DNA of 64,000 nucleotides. It comes from JAABSP01 sp011390135 (lineage in GTDB: Bacteria; Desulfobacterota; Desulfobacteria; Desulfobacterales; JAABSP01). Where the stretch lies: assembly GCA_011390135.1 (NCBI GenBank), contig JAABSZ010000004.1, forward strand, positions 1 to 64,000, given 5' to 3'. The notes under the pieces are model-generated. The model did not search any database, had not been told where the DNA came from, and saw only the letters and a list, made by a program, of their open reading frames with translations. The translations under genes were made by a program, and so were the position numbers. Shown here piece by piece: positions 35,480 through 44,276 of this stretch (the stretch's first letter is position 1; every line of letters starts with the position of its first letter).

Positions 35480-35511
35480 GTACTCAATGGAAAACTAACT
35501 AAAGGATCAGC

Positions 35512-36810
35512 TTAGAAGCTGAGGGAGAGACGGGTTCCCAGCTCGTAAGGATCGGCATCGTCCTTCGCTCCGCCGGTAGTTGCATCGCCTGCGAACAGAT
35601 ATGCTCCGACCAGGTCGATATTCATGCCCGGAACGAGCTGATAGGTAATTCTAAGATCAAGCTCGATGCCCAACTCATCTTCTTCCATGCTGGACTTAAA
35701 TTTATCATCTCGGCTTTCATCATAGCTGAATTTGATATCATTATCTTTTCTGGCATACCAGGCATCAAATGCCACGGTAAGCTTGTCCATCGGCTTGACG
35801 GTCACACCGATATTGGCCGCCATAATGTCAGAGATCTGATCGCCAGGCGCATTGGCAGATTTCTGACGGTCGAAGATCCCTAAACCCATGATTTCCGCCC
35901 AGTAGTAGGAATCCATAGAGGTCGGCACATTGAAGGTCTCGTAGTCATCATCCGCCTTATCATCACCGGATGCCCAGAAAGCCTGACCGTGAACATCTCC
36001 GAAGGAGAGATTGACTTTGAAGCCGAGGGCTGCCAGGAAAGCGCTGGAATCGATGGTTGCATTCGGATTCGCGACAGGGGTCATCTCGCCGCCCTGATAG
36101 ATACCGGTCAACCAGACAAAGACCGTGTCGAAATCCATGTCGATGTCCATACCAACGTAGTAGAGATCCAGCTCGTCAGTATCTTCGAAGAAATCCCGGG
36201 CATTGTCGGAATAGAAATAGAGAGCGTAGGGGTTGACCACGAAGTTGCCGAACTCGAATGCCGGGGCAAGTCCGAAGACATCAACATCCCGAGCATTCAA
36301 TCCCATACCGCCCTCATAGGCTTTCATCCAGATGAACGGAATTGCGACCATATCTGTTCTGAAATTGAGAACTGCGGCAGCAGCATCGGTGTCCGCCAGA
36401 AAACCCCTGGCCAGATAGACACCCTGCACACCGACTTTGGCATTCAATGCGCCAAGATTGAAATCGGCATAGGAGTTTTTGATCAAAAAATCATTGCCAT
36501 CCGCTCCGATGTCCCCATATTGTTTAGCGTAAGGTACATCTGGATCTTCTTCAAGTCCCCATGTGGCATTCATCTCGAACTTGTTGACGAACTTCAGGTT
36601 CTCATGGAAAACTGCGGTCAGATAGAGTCGGGTACGAGTATCCACGCCGGTCCAGTCCTTGGATTCGGTCACATCCTCGCCGGTAAAATTCTGGTTCGTA
36701 TAAGCCCTCGTCCGCCAATACCCCCCAAACTCAAACTCCATCGCGGCCACGGGAAGCACGAATGCCACCACGAGCAACGCCGCAAGTGCCAACACTGCAA
36801 ATTTCTTCAT
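35512..36810 (-). CDS. Outer-membrane beta-barrel (porin-like) protein
   Basis: About 432 residues with a clear signal peptide (MKKFAVLALAALLVVAFVLPVAA), then alternating hydrophobic/polar beta-strand sequence from EFEFGGYWRTRAYTNQNF to the terminal LGTRLSLSF ending in Phe, as in barrel proteins inserted by BamA. It is rich in Asp. I do not recognise a specific porin family. ATG 36810 has AAGGAGG upstream; the ATG at 36828 overlaps that ribosome-binding site. It is a single-gene unit with its own terminator. Confidence 0.8.
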   Translation of the reverse strand: MKKFAVLALAALLVVAFVLPVAAMEFEFGGYWRTRAYTNQNFTGEDVTESKDWTGVDTRTRLYLTAVFHENLKFVNKFEMNATWGLEEDPDVPYAKQYGDIGADGNDFLIKNSYADFNLGALNAKVGVQGVYLARGFLADTDAAAAVLNFRTDMVAIPFIWMKAYEGGMGLNARDVDVFGLAPAFEFGNFVVNPYALYFYSDNARDFFEDTDELDLYYVGMDIDMDFDTVFVWLTGIYQGGEMTPVANPNATIDSSAFLAALGFKVNLSFGDVHGQAFWASGDDKADDDYETFNVPTSMDSYYWAEIMGLGIFDRQKSANAPGDQISDIMAANIGVTVKPMDKLTVAFDAWYARKDNDIKFSYDESRDDKFKSSMEEDELGIELDLRITYQLVPGMNIDLVGAYLFAGDATTGGAKDDADPYELGTRLSLSF

Positions 36811-36946
36811 CTTTTTTTCCTCCTTCATTTGTTAAAACGTACAAATACGCAGAAAACCTAATAACCCTTCAAACTACAAGTGCGGTTGCCCTTCACCTCC
36901 TTTCATCTATTCGGTCCTTTTATATCTAACGGTTTTCGATCTCTTC

Positions 36947-36984
36947 ATCCATATCCTTATCTTTATCCTTAATCCTCATCCTTA
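36947..36984 (-). repeat. AAGGAT-type hexamer repeats in the barrel-gene leader
   Basis: On the minus strand the leader reads as successive AAGGAT/AAAGAT/GAGGAT units over about 38 bp, 140-170 bp before the start codon. They resemble multiple Shine-Dalgarno-like motifs. Confidence 0.5.
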
Positions 36985-37010
36985 TATATCACATTTCCAC
37001 CGATTTGCAA
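36983..37010 (-). promoter_or_regulatory. Weak candidate promoter for the barrel gene
   Basis: Minus strand TTGCAA (37005-37010), 16 nt, TATATA (36983-36988). The long leader it implies contains the AAGGAT repeats. Confidence 0.3.
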
Positions 37011-37042
37011 AATACCATATAACGCTTGCTAACAGTCCCCCT

Positions 37043-37071
37043 TTGACATGTCAAGTTTTTTTTACTATTAT
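37043..37071 (+). promoter_or_regulatory. Strong sigma-70-type promoter for the Xaa-Pro peptidase gene
   Basis: TTGACA (37043-37048), exactly 17 nt, TATTAT (37066-37071). The -35 is part of the palindrome TTGACATGTCAA. Its position rules out the ATG at 37048 as the translation start. Confidence 0.65.
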
Positions 37072-37152
37072 GGAGACCGTCAGCAGGGCATGGTTCTCCA
37101 CAAGATGCCCTATTTCCCTATATACCGTTTTGAAAAAATCTTCAACTGTAAA

Positions 37153-38442
37153 ATGAAATATTTGCCGATTGATCTAAAATTATTTCAGGAGAACCGGAGG
37201 AGGTTCGTCCGTAACCTCGAGTCCGGTTCCATTGCCGTCTTCAATGCCAACGACATCATGCCCACCAGCGCGGACGGCATCCACGCCTTTGTCCAGAACA
37301 CCGACATCTTCTACCTCTCCGGCATCGACCAGGAGGAGACGATCCTCCTCCTCTTTCCCGATGCGGTCGAGGAGAAGCACCGCCAGATCCTTTTTCTACG
37401 GGAGACCAGCGAGCAGATCGTCACCTGGGAGGGGCACAAGCTGACAAAAGAGGCCGCGACACAGATATCCGGAATCGAAACGATCCATTGGACCTCCGAG
37501 TTCGAGCGGATCTTCCGGCCACTGGTCTTCGAGGCCGGCCGCATCTACCTCAACACCAACGAACACTCAAGAGCCGACACGACCGTGGAGACCCGGGACG
37601 CCCGCTTTATCCGCTGGTGCATGGGGCAGTTTCCCCTGCACCGGTACGAACGGGCCGCGCCGATCCTGCGGGATCTTAGGGCCGTCAAATCCCCCATCGA
37701 GATATCCCTGATCCGCAGCGCGTGCGAGATCACCGAAACGGCCTTCGGCCGGCTGCTCTCCTTTATCCGGCCCGGGGTCTGGGAGTTCGAGATCGAGGCC
37801 GAGATCGTCCATGAATTTTTGAAAAACCGCTCCCGGGGGCCCGCATACGAGCCGATCGTGGCCTCCGGAGAGAACGCCTGCGTCCTCCACTACGTCAAAA
37901 ACGATCAGCAGTGCATGGACGGGGATCTGGTGCTGATGGACTTCGGGGCAGAATATGCCAACTATGCCTCGGACCTGACCCGGACAGTCCCGGTCAACGG
38001 CCGCTTCACTCCCCGGCAGCGGGCCGTCTATGACGCGGTGCTGCGGGTCCAGCGGGGGGCCATCGAGATGCTGCGGCCCGGAAATATCTTAAAGGATTAT
38101 CAGAAGGCCGTGGGAAAAATGATGGAGAAGGAGCTGATCGATCTCGGGCTGCTTGATGCGGGCGATGTCAAAGATCAGGACGAGAAAAAGCCCCTCTACC
38201 GGAAATATTTCATGCACGGGACCTCCCACCATATGGGGCTGGATGTCCATGACCTCGGGGATCTCCACCGGAAATTTACGCCGGGGATGGTCTTCACCTG
38301 CGAGCCCGGGATCTACATCAAGGAGGAGAAGATCGGGGTCCGGCTGGAAAATGATATCCTCATCACCGAAAACGGTCCAGTTGACCTGATGGAGACGATT
38401 CCGATCGAGGCAGAGGAGATCGAGGATCTGATGAATGCGTGA
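37153..38442 (+). CDS. pepP: Xaa-Pro aminopeptidase (M24B family)
   Basis: About 429 residues. The N-terminal aminopeptidase-P domain (MKYLPIDLKLFQENRRRFVR) is followed by the pita-bread metallopeptidase domain. Metal ligands are visible: two Asp in LMDFGAEYANYASDLTRT, His in GTSHHMGLDVHD, Glu in FTCEPGIYI and Glu in RLENDILITENG. It is cytoplasmic and removes N-terminal residues before Pro. The start at 37153 fits the family and the promoter; ATGs at 37090 and 37105 remain possible. Confidence 0.9.
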   Translation: MKYLPIDLKLFQENRRRFVRNLESGSIAVFNANDIMPTSADGIHAFVQNTDIFYLSGIDQEETILLLFPDAVEEKHRQILFLRETSEQIVTWEGHKLTKEAATQISGIETIHWTSEFERIFRPLVFEAGRIYLNTNEHSRADTTVETRDARFIRWCMGQFPLHRYERAAPILRDLRAVKSPIEISLIRSACEITETAFGRLLSFIRPGVWEFEIEAEIVHEFLKNRSRGPAYEPIVASGENACVLHYVKNDQQCMDGDLVLMDFGAEYANYASDLTRTVPVNGRFTPRQRAVYDAVLRVQRGAIEMLRPGNILKDYQKAVGKMMEKELIDLGLLDAGDVKDQDEKKPLYRKYFMHGTSHHMGLDVHDLGDLHRKFTPGMVFTCEPGIYIKEEKIGVRLENDILITENGPVDLMETIPIEAEEIEDLMNA

Positions 38443-38500
38443 TCTGACATTAGGCCCCAGCCGCCGATCCCGGCATCGGGCCCGACATTGGCCCGGCTAT

Positions 38501-38526
38501 CGGATAGACCCGATCCGCTTTTTTTC
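38501..38526 (+). terminator. Candidate terminator after the peptidase gene
   Basis: A short stem CGGAT/ATCCG (38501-38505, 38513-38517) followed by a run of seven T. The preceding 50 bp also contain pairing CCGAT/ATCGG motifs. Confidence 0.5.
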
Positions 38527-38562
38527 AAACCTTTTTTCGAGAAGATGTGCTAAGATTTTCCC

Positions 38563-39060
38563 ATGATAGAAACGACACTGCTCATTCTCTGGTTCATTCT
38601 CGGCTTTGCACTGATCGTTGCCGGGATCGCGTTCTGCATCATGCCGGTGCTTCCGGGGCCGCCGATCAGCTTTGCGGGCCTGATCCTGCTGGCATGGGTT
38701 CGGGACTGGACCCCCTTTTCGGGCCGATTCCTGATCATCATGGCCGGGCTGATGCTCTTCGTGCTTCTCCTCGATTCCATCGTCCCGCTGCTGGGGGCCA
38801 GAAAATTCGGGGCTTCCCGGCAGGGGCTATGGGGCTCCGTTCTGGGGATGTTTGCCGGGATCTTCGTCTTTCCGCCGTGGGGGATCATCATCGGCGCGTT
38901 TGTGGGCGCGATGATCGGCGAGATCGCATCGGGAAAGGAGCGCAAAGAGGCGGTCCGGGTCGGCTGGGGGATCTTCATGGGAACCCTGGTCGGCGTCGGG
39001 ATGAAGCTGGCCTACAGCCTCTCTGCCCTCTTCTTCTACATCCGGGGAATGATGGTCTGA
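38563..39060 (+). CDS. DUF456-family membrane protein
   Basis: A 165-residue, very hydrophobic protein with four or five membrane segments (LLILWFILGFALIVAGIAFC, ISFAGLILLAWV and others). The Gly-rich pattern IIIGAFVGAMIGEIASGK is typical of DUF456. It has the characteristic MPVLPGPPISF loop. Function unknown. It is a single gene, ended by a structured repeat shared with the converging amidohydrolase gene. Confidence 0.8.
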   Translation: MIETTLLILWFILGFALIVAGIAFCIMPVLPGPPISFAGLILLAWVRDWTPFSGRFLIIMAGLMLFVLLLDSIVPLLGARKFGASRQGLWGSVLGMFAGIFVFPPWGIIIGAFVGAMIGEIASGKERKEAVRVGWGIFMGTLVGVGMKLAYSLSALFFYIRGMMV

Positions 39061-39072
39061 TCTGGTTGAAAT

Positions 39073-39210
39073 CTGGGGTTGAAACCCCAGGCTAAATCAT
39101 TCAAAACCGGCTGAAAGCCGGTTCGGATTCCCGATTACCCCCCACGCTCCCATCGCCATAACCGGCTTTCAGCCGGTTTTTCGGGTTCAGCCTGGGGTTT
39201 CTAACCCCAG
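39073..39210. repeat. Nested palindromic repeat (four hairpins)
   Basis: Four hairpins in mirror order: CTGGGG/CCCCAG at 39073-39090, AACCGGCT/AGCCGGTT at 39105-39123, the same again at 39160-39178, and CTGGGG/CCCCAG at 39192-39210. The outer and inner pairs are also complementary to each other, so the whole can fold into one long stem. The last hairpin encodes the C-terminus and stop of the amidohydrolase. It probably also works as a terminator in both directions. Confidence 0.85.
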
Positions 39211-39948
39211 CATCCGCCGCAAATTTCCCCCCACCAGCCCTTCCTGCACATCTTCCGGCAGCTTCATCTTCAGCACCTTCTCCAGCTCCTCTTCCGGATC
39301 TCCGAAGGGAAAATCCGAGCCGAACATCAGCCGCTCATGGCCGTATCGGTTCAGATAATCCGCGATATCCGATGCCGGAGCCAGCGCGGTGTCCGCGTAG
39401 ATGTTCTCCATCTCCCAGATCCCGTGCCGCTTCAGGGCATCATAGCCGCCATTCAAAAGCCCTAAATGGGGGATGATCAGCCGAACCCCGGGCGCGATCT
39501 CGCGGATGAATCTGAGGGTGTTCTTCAGCTCCTCCTCGAACACCACCGGCAGGTTTCTCTCCCGAATGACCTCGATCGCGTTTGCGCACTCCGGCGCATC
39601 ATAATGATAGACCGGCTCCCCCGGGTGGCGATGCCACTTGATCCCCTGATGATCCTCCGATAATTGGTCCACCGCAAAATCGTTCCAGATGAAAAAATAG
39701 GGGATCACCGGAAAATCCTCGTCCCCCGCGGTCAGCAGATACCGGTTGGCCCGCCGGCGCCGTTCCTGCCATTGGAAGCTGTCTTCGAAACCGGGATCAT
39801 GCCGGTCATATATCTCCATCACCGGCGGAAACATGACCACCGATCCTATGCCGCCCCCTCTTGCCCGTTCTGCGTAATCGCGGAAGGACTGGGGCGGGTT
39901 CCGGTCCTGAATTCCGCCGTGGGCGTGCGCGTCGATAATGCTCTTCAT
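39187..39948 (-). CDS. Amidohydrolase-family metal-dependent hydrolase
   Basis: A 253-residue TIM-barrel hydrolase of the amidohydrolase-2/TatD-like type. Metal-binding residues are suggested by IIDAHAHGG near the N-terminus, LIIPHLGLLNGG in the middle, and MFGSDFPFGDPEE near the end. Substrate unknown. The final residues LGLETPG and the TGA stop lie within the nested palindromic repeat. The start overlaps the end of pgsA by 4 bp (ATGA), so they are cotranscribed. Confidence 0.8.
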   Translation of the reverse strand: MKSIIDAHAHGGIQDRNPPQSFRDYAERARGGGIGSVVMFPPVMEIYDRHDPGFEDSFQWQERRRRANRYLLTAGDEDFPVIPYFFIWNDFAVDQLSEDHQGIKWHRHPGEPVYHYDAPECANAIEVIRERNLPVVFEEELKNTLRFIREIAPGVRLIIPHLGLLNGGYDALKRHGIWEMENIYADTALAPASDIADYLNRYGHERLMFGSDFPFGDPEEELEKVLKMKLPEDVQEGLVGGNLRRMLGLETPG

Positions 39949-40532
39949 AAATCCTCTTCCGATCGTTCTGGTTCTGAGTTCTCGGTCTGGGGGTGTTCAT
40001 CTCCCAGCACATTCATGCCGATATAGATGTAGTGGAGCCCGGAGATCGAGGTCAAAATCGCGGTCAGGATGTAGAGGCCGTACTGGAACGGAAAATTTCT
40101 GTCGAGAAGGATCACGAATACAGTGAAGAGCTGGGCTGTTGTGGTCATTTTGCTGGCGATGCTGGGCCTGACCTCCATTCCGAGATCCATCAGCTTGAGG
40201 GTCGCCACCCCTAAAAAGATCAGAATATCCCGGCTGATGACGATCACCGCAAGCCAGTCCGGAACCAATCCCATAAAACCGAGGCAGATATAGGAGGCAA
40301 GGATCAGGAGTTTGTCCGCGATGGGATCGAGATATGCCCCGAGCAGGGTTCTCTGGTCCAGCCATCTTGCGGTGATCCCGTCCAGCGCGTCGGAGATGGC
40401 CGCGATGATGAAGATGAAGAGGGCAAAGGAGAAGATCCCCTTCAGCAGCGCGATGACAAAGAGCGGCGTCAGCAGAATCCGGATCAGGGTCAGGATGTTG
40501 GGTATGTTGATGGTCAGCCGGGGCGCTCTCAT
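39945..40532 (-). CDS. pgsA: PgsA, CDP-diacylglycerol-glycerol-3-phosphate phosphatidyltransferase
   Basis: Membrane enzyme making phosphatidylglycerophosphate. The CDP-alcohol phosphotransferase signature is complete: SDALDGITARWLDQRT then LGAYLDPIADK (Dx2DGx2ARx8Gx3Dx3D). About 195 residues with hydrophobic helices from IPNILTLIRILLTPLFVIAL onward, and an acidic C-terminal tail. I chose ATG 40532; the longer frame to 40661 reads into the upstream gene. Confidence 0.88.
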   Translation of the reverse strand: MRAPRLTINIPNILTLIRILLTPLFVIALLKGIFSFALFIFIIAAISDALDGITARWLDQRTLLGAYLDPIADKLLILASYICLGFMGLVPDWLAVIVISRDILIFLGVATLKLMDLGMEVRPSIASKMTTTAQLFTVFVILLDRNFPFQYGLYILTAILTSISGLHYIYIGMNVLGDEHPQTENSEPERSEEDL

Positions 40533-40560
40533 GATCCCGCTCTCTTCCTTCTGCCGGAGA

Positions 40561-41808
40561 TTATTTGGGAACCAGCTCGATCCGCAATTGATTATCGAAA
40601 TTGGGGCCGGTCTCGTGAAATCGGATCTCGAAGCTCTCGAAGATTTCGGCACGGATCGCATTCAGCAGCTTCTCCGGTTCCGGCCTCTCCATCTCCACCT
40701 CGATGGTGGCCTCGTTGGACTGGAGCCGGCGGATTCGGATCTCCTTCACAGCCGGCATTCCGGAGAGGGCCTTTCGAAACATCACGAAATTGCCGAGATT
40801 ACCGGTTCCCATGACCACCAGTTGGATGGGCCCGTCAGGGGCGAGCCCCGTATCCGGATCGGCCCCCATGACCTGCGCCAGCACTCCGGCCGCAGAAATG
40901 GATGCGGCCCGGATCGCGGATGTCGCGCCCTCTTCGGGTTCAAAGGCCGATGCGGTTTCGGTCTCGGTCACTTCACCGATGGCCTGCCCCGTGTCGGTGC
41001 GGTAGGCCCGGGCCGATACGGTGCTGCTGAAGGACTTGATATTTTCCGGGGCCACATCAAAGCCGACCCGGGCCGCGGCCGTTCCCACAACAACGATGTC
41101 CGCGCCCAATGCACGGGCAGCGGCCACTGCACTGGCGGCATCCGGATAGGGATTGCCGACCAAAGGCGTCAGAGCGTCCGGATTGGAGATCTTGACCTTG
41201 TCGTTGGCCACGGCAAATCCCTGTTTGGAAAGAACCTGAGCCATGACGGTCTCTGCGAGCACCGGCTCGGGCCGGCCGTCTCCCCGCCACCAGAAGCGGA
41301 CCGGTTCCCCTTCCAGCCGCTGTTCCGCGATGAAGAAGATCAACCGGGGGGCTTCGACCGTTTTCGGCCCTTCGAGCAGACCGGCCCCGATCATCTTCTC
41401 TTTGATCTTTTCCGGCAGGACCTCGGCCTCCACCAGAATCCGCAGGGTATCGCCCACCACGACCTCAGTGGTCAGTGCGGAATAGCTCTGGATAAAGGAC
41501 TGGGCATTGCCGAAAAGCGTCCGGCTGACCCCGCTGAAACGGGAGACAGCGACGTCAGGCGGGAGGAGTTCCAGCGCAACATTCTCCACCGCAGCCAGCA
41601 GCCCGTTTTCCACGGCGCTTGCTTTTGCAGCCGACAGATCATTGTTTTGGACAGTGCTCCATCCGACCGCGCGGACCGTCTTCGGCCCCAGGGGCTCCTC
41701 AGCGCGGGCGATTCCGTCAGAAAACAGGGAAAGGACCAGCAAAAGTCCGCAGAGGAGCAGAATAGTCGATAGTAGCGGAATGGGAAAACAGGGCAATCGC
41801 ATCTTCAT
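40561..41808 (-). CDS. Exported FlgT-like protein
   Basis: About 415 residues with a signal peptide (PLLSTILLLCGLLLVLSLF, likely cleavage after ARA). The mature start TVRAVGWSTVQNNDLSAAKASAVENGLLAAV is typical of the FlgT N-terminal/LPP20-like fold. The middle contains ADIVVVGTAAARVG, as in FlgT/TolB-N-type periplasmic domains. FlgT is a flagellar H-ring protein in Vibrio, but no flagellar gene is near, so the role is more likely general envelope-related (inference). ATG 41808 is chosen; 41802 is also possible. Confidence 0.65.
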   Translation of the reverse strand: MKMRLPCFPIPLLSTILLLCGLLLVLSLFSDGIARAEEPLGPKTVRAVGWSTVQNNDLSAAKASAVENGLLAAVENVALELLPPDVAVSRFSGVSRTLFGNAQSFIQSYSALTTEVVVGDTLRILVEAEVLPEKIKEKMIGAGLLEGPKTVEAPRLIFFIAEQRLEGEPVRFWWRGDGRPEPVLAETVMAQVLSKQGFAVANDKVKISNPDALTPLVGNPYPDAASAVAAARALGADIVVVGTAAARVGFDVAPENIKSFSSTVSARAYRTDTGQAIGEVTETETASAFEPEEGATSAIRAASISAAGVLAQVMGADPDTGLAPDGPIQLVVMGTGNLGNFVMFRKALSGMPAVKEIRIRRLQSNEATIEVEMERPEPEKLLNAIRAEIFESFEIRFHETGPNFDNQLRIELVPK

Positions 41809-41934
41809 TTCAAGTGGCCAAAAAAATTTTGAGTGAATATTCATTATAGAGTATCCGTCAAGCCGTTTTTTGATTTTATCAGTTTTCGCGGATAAGAGAC
41901 AATACAGTCGGGAATTCCACCAATGAAGAATTTT

Positions 41935-42915
41935 TTACACTTTCCGGGACAGCGCATAATCCGCGATGTCCACCAAAGTCGTCTTTGCCGGGGATGGGGG
42001 GAAAATATCCAGGGCGTTCTTGGCTTTTTGCACATGGCATTCGGCCTGGTTCCGGGTGTATTCGAGGCCGCCGCAATCCTCCAGGATACAGGTCAGTGAC
42101 CGGAAATCTTCCTCGCAGATTTCAGACTGGCCGATCATCTCCTCGATCTCCTCCCGATCCGAAGGGCCGGCCTTCTGGAGGGCATGGATCAGGGGAAGGG
42201 TCATCTTCCCCTCTTTCAGATCCGCGCCCACGGCCTTTCCCAGCAGATCCGCATCCGCGGTATAGTCGAGAAGATCGTCTGCCATCTGGAACGCGACGCC
42301 GAGATGGTGGCCGTATCGGCCCAAAGCCTCATCCTGCGCGGCCGTGGTTCGGGCCAGCAGCCCTCCCACCCGGCATGCGCCCTGAATGAGGACAGCGGTC
42401 TTTCGGCGGATCACCTCCAGATACTCTACCTCACAGAGATCCCGATCTCCTTTCCGGATCAACTGATGGATCTCCCCCTGGGACATCTCCTCGGTGATCT
42501 GCGCGAGGATCTCCATGATCTTCAGATTTCCGGTCCGCACTCCGATGGAGAGGGCTCTGGCCAGAAGGAAATCCCCGGCCAGCACCGCGATGGAATTGCC
42601 CCAGACCGCATAGGCCGCGGGCCGGTTCCGGCGGAGGGGCGCGCCGTCCACCAGATCATCGTGGAGAAGGGTGGCCGCGTGGAGGTACTCGAAGACCGTG
42701 GAGAGGGTGTAATCATAATCTCCGCGATAGCCGCACATCCGCGCACAGAGGACCGTCAGCAGGGGCCGCAGCCGCTTTCCCCCGGCAAAGAGGATATGGC
42801 TTGCGGTGTCGTTGACGATTTCGAGGTGCGCGCCGAGGTTTCTTTTCAGCTCGATCTCGATCTCGGCAAGATCGCTCTTCACCGCAGTCAGAATTTTGGC
42901 TTTCGGATCACTCAC
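41935..42915 (-). CDS. ispB: Trans-polyprenyl diphosphate synthase (octaprenyl type)
   Basis: Makes the long isoprenoid side chain of menaquinone, the quinone used by QmoC. Both Asp-rich motifs are present: LLHDDLVDGAPLRR (first) and FQMADDLLDYTADAD (second), with GGKRLRPLL upstream. 326 residues, standard. The start overlaps the rimO stop by 4 bp (ATGA). The product chain length cannot be read with certainty. Confidence 0.9.
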   Translation of the reverse strand: MSDPKAKILTAVKSDLAEIEIELKRNLGAHLEIVNDTASHILFAGGKRLRPLLTVLCARMCGYRGDYDYTLSTVFEYLHAATLLHDDLVDGAPLRRNRPAAYAVWGNSIAVLAGDFLLARALSIGVRTGNLKIMEILAQITEEMSQGEIHQLIRKGDRDLCEVEYLEVIRRKTAVLIQGACRVGGLLARTTAAQDEALGRYGHHLGVAFQMADDLLDYTADADLLGKAVGADLKEGKMTLPLIHALQKAGPSDREEIEEMIGQSEICEEDFRSLTCILEDCGGLEYTRNQAECHVQKAKNALDIFPPSPAKTTLVDIADYALSRKV

Positions 42916-44243
42916 AGCGCATCCCCCACCAGATCGTATTCCAGGGCTTCGGTGATCCGGACATCGGCAAAACGGCCCACCATCAGGTCATGGCCGTGGA
43001 GATAGGTGATCCCGTCAACCTCCGGGGCCTGGAACTGAGTTCTTCCGATATAGAGGCCCGGCTCCGGGTTCTCCTCCAGCAGGATTTTGTAGGTCTTTCC
43101 CTGCCGGTCCTGGTTCTTCTCCAAAGAGATCTTCTGCTGCAGGGACATGAGCCGGTGGTATCGGGACTGAGCCCGCTTCTTCGAGACATGGCCGTCGAGC
43201 CGGTGGGAGGGAAGATCGTCCGCGTCCGAATAGGTGAAGACGCCCAAGTGGTCGAAGCGGACCGTCTCCACAAAATCGATCAGCGCGCGGAAGTCCGTAT
43301 CGGTCTCCCCGGGAAAGCCGACGATGAGTGTGGTGCGCAGGCTCGCCTCCGGAACCTGTTTCCGGATCTTTTCAAAAAGGCGGTAGAGTCCCTCATGGTC
43401 ATAGGGCCTCCCCATCCGCCGGAGTATGGAAGGGCTGGCGTGCTGCACCGGAATGTCGAAATAGGGGCAGAGGTCGGCACGATCGGCCACGACATCCAGG
43501 GTTGCATCGTCGATGCTGTCGGGATGGCCGTAGAGGAATCGAATCCATACGCCCTCTGATCGTTCCGAAAGCGCGATAAGCAGGTCCGAAAGCCCCTTGC
43601 CGTCGGAGAGATCGCTGCCGTAGGCCGTGGTATCCTGGGCCACCAGCACCAGCTCCTTTACCCCCTCTTTGATCCGCGCTTCGGCCTCCTTCAGGATCGC
43701 GGGGAAGGGCCGGCTCTTCTGACCGCCCCTGAGCTTGGGAATGATGCAGTAGGTGCATCTGCGGCTGCATCCTTCGGCAATCTTGAGGTAGGCCATGTGG
43801 GGAAAGGTCGATTTTCCGACGGGCGTGTCGGCCGAGACGTCGATGGCGTCCGGGTCCGGCAGCAGGCAGTTGCTCGATCCAATCTCTCCCCTGGCCGCAG
43901 CCGCGATCCGGTCAAAGGCCCCCGTGCCCAGGAAGAGATCCACCTCCGGCAGGCTCTCGGTCACCTTCTCGCCGTACCGCTGGGGGAGGCATCCGGCAAC
44001 GATCAACTGCTCGCATTCCCCCTCCTCCTTGTAGCGGGCAAGCTCCAGGATAGCGTCGATCGACTCCTCGGCCGCGGATTCGATGAAGCTGCAGGTGTTG
44101 ACCACGATGACATGGGCCGCGGCCGGGTCCGGGGTGGCCTGCAGCCCCGCATCGGCAAGCCTTCGGAGCATTCCCTCGCTGTCCACGAGGTTCCGGGCGC
44201 ATCCCAGGCTCTCCAGATAGACCTTCCGGATCACGGCCACCAC
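42912..44243 (-). CDS. rimO: RimO, ribosomal protein S12 methylthiotransferase
   Basis: Radical-SAM enzyme that methylthiolates Asp of ribosomal protein S12. The UPF0004 domain has LESLGCARNLVDSE, VNTCSFIESA and VAGCLPQRYG. The radical-SAM cluster is EGCSRRCTYCIIPKLRG, and a C-terminal TRAM domain follows. The N-terminal SLGCARN motif and the 443-residue length distinguish it from MiaB. It is coupled to ispB downstream and lies 33 bp after etfA. Confidence 0.95.
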   Translation of the reverse strand: MVAVIRKVYLESLGCARNLVDSEGMLRRLADAGLQATPDPAAAHVIVVNTCSFIESAAEESIDAILELARYKEEGECEQLIVAGCLPQRYGEKVTESLPEVDLFLGTGAFDRIAAAARGEIGSSNCLLPDPDAIDVSADTPVGKSTFPHMAYLKIAEGCSRRCTYCIIPKLRGGQKSRPFPAILKEAEARIKEGVKELVLVAQDTTAYGSDLSDGKGLSDLLIALSERSEGVWIRFLYGHPDSIDDATLDVVADRADLCPYFDIPVQHASPSILRRMGRPYDHEGLYRLFEKIRKQVPEASLRTTLIVGFPGETDTDFRALIDFVETVRFDHLGVFTYSDADDLPSHRLDGHVSKKRAQSRYHRLMSLQQKISLEKNQDRQGKTYKILLEENPEPGLYIGRTQFQAPEVDGITYLHGHDLMVGRFADVRITEALEYDLVGDAL

Positions 44244-44276
44244 ATCCTCTCTTCTTTACCGGCTCGGCGTCTCAAA

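Noticed and set aside
35255..35515. 86-codon plus-strand frame after qmoC
   Set aside because: Low-complexity sequence whose last third is the terminator of the opposite-strand barrel gene; no ribosome-binding site.
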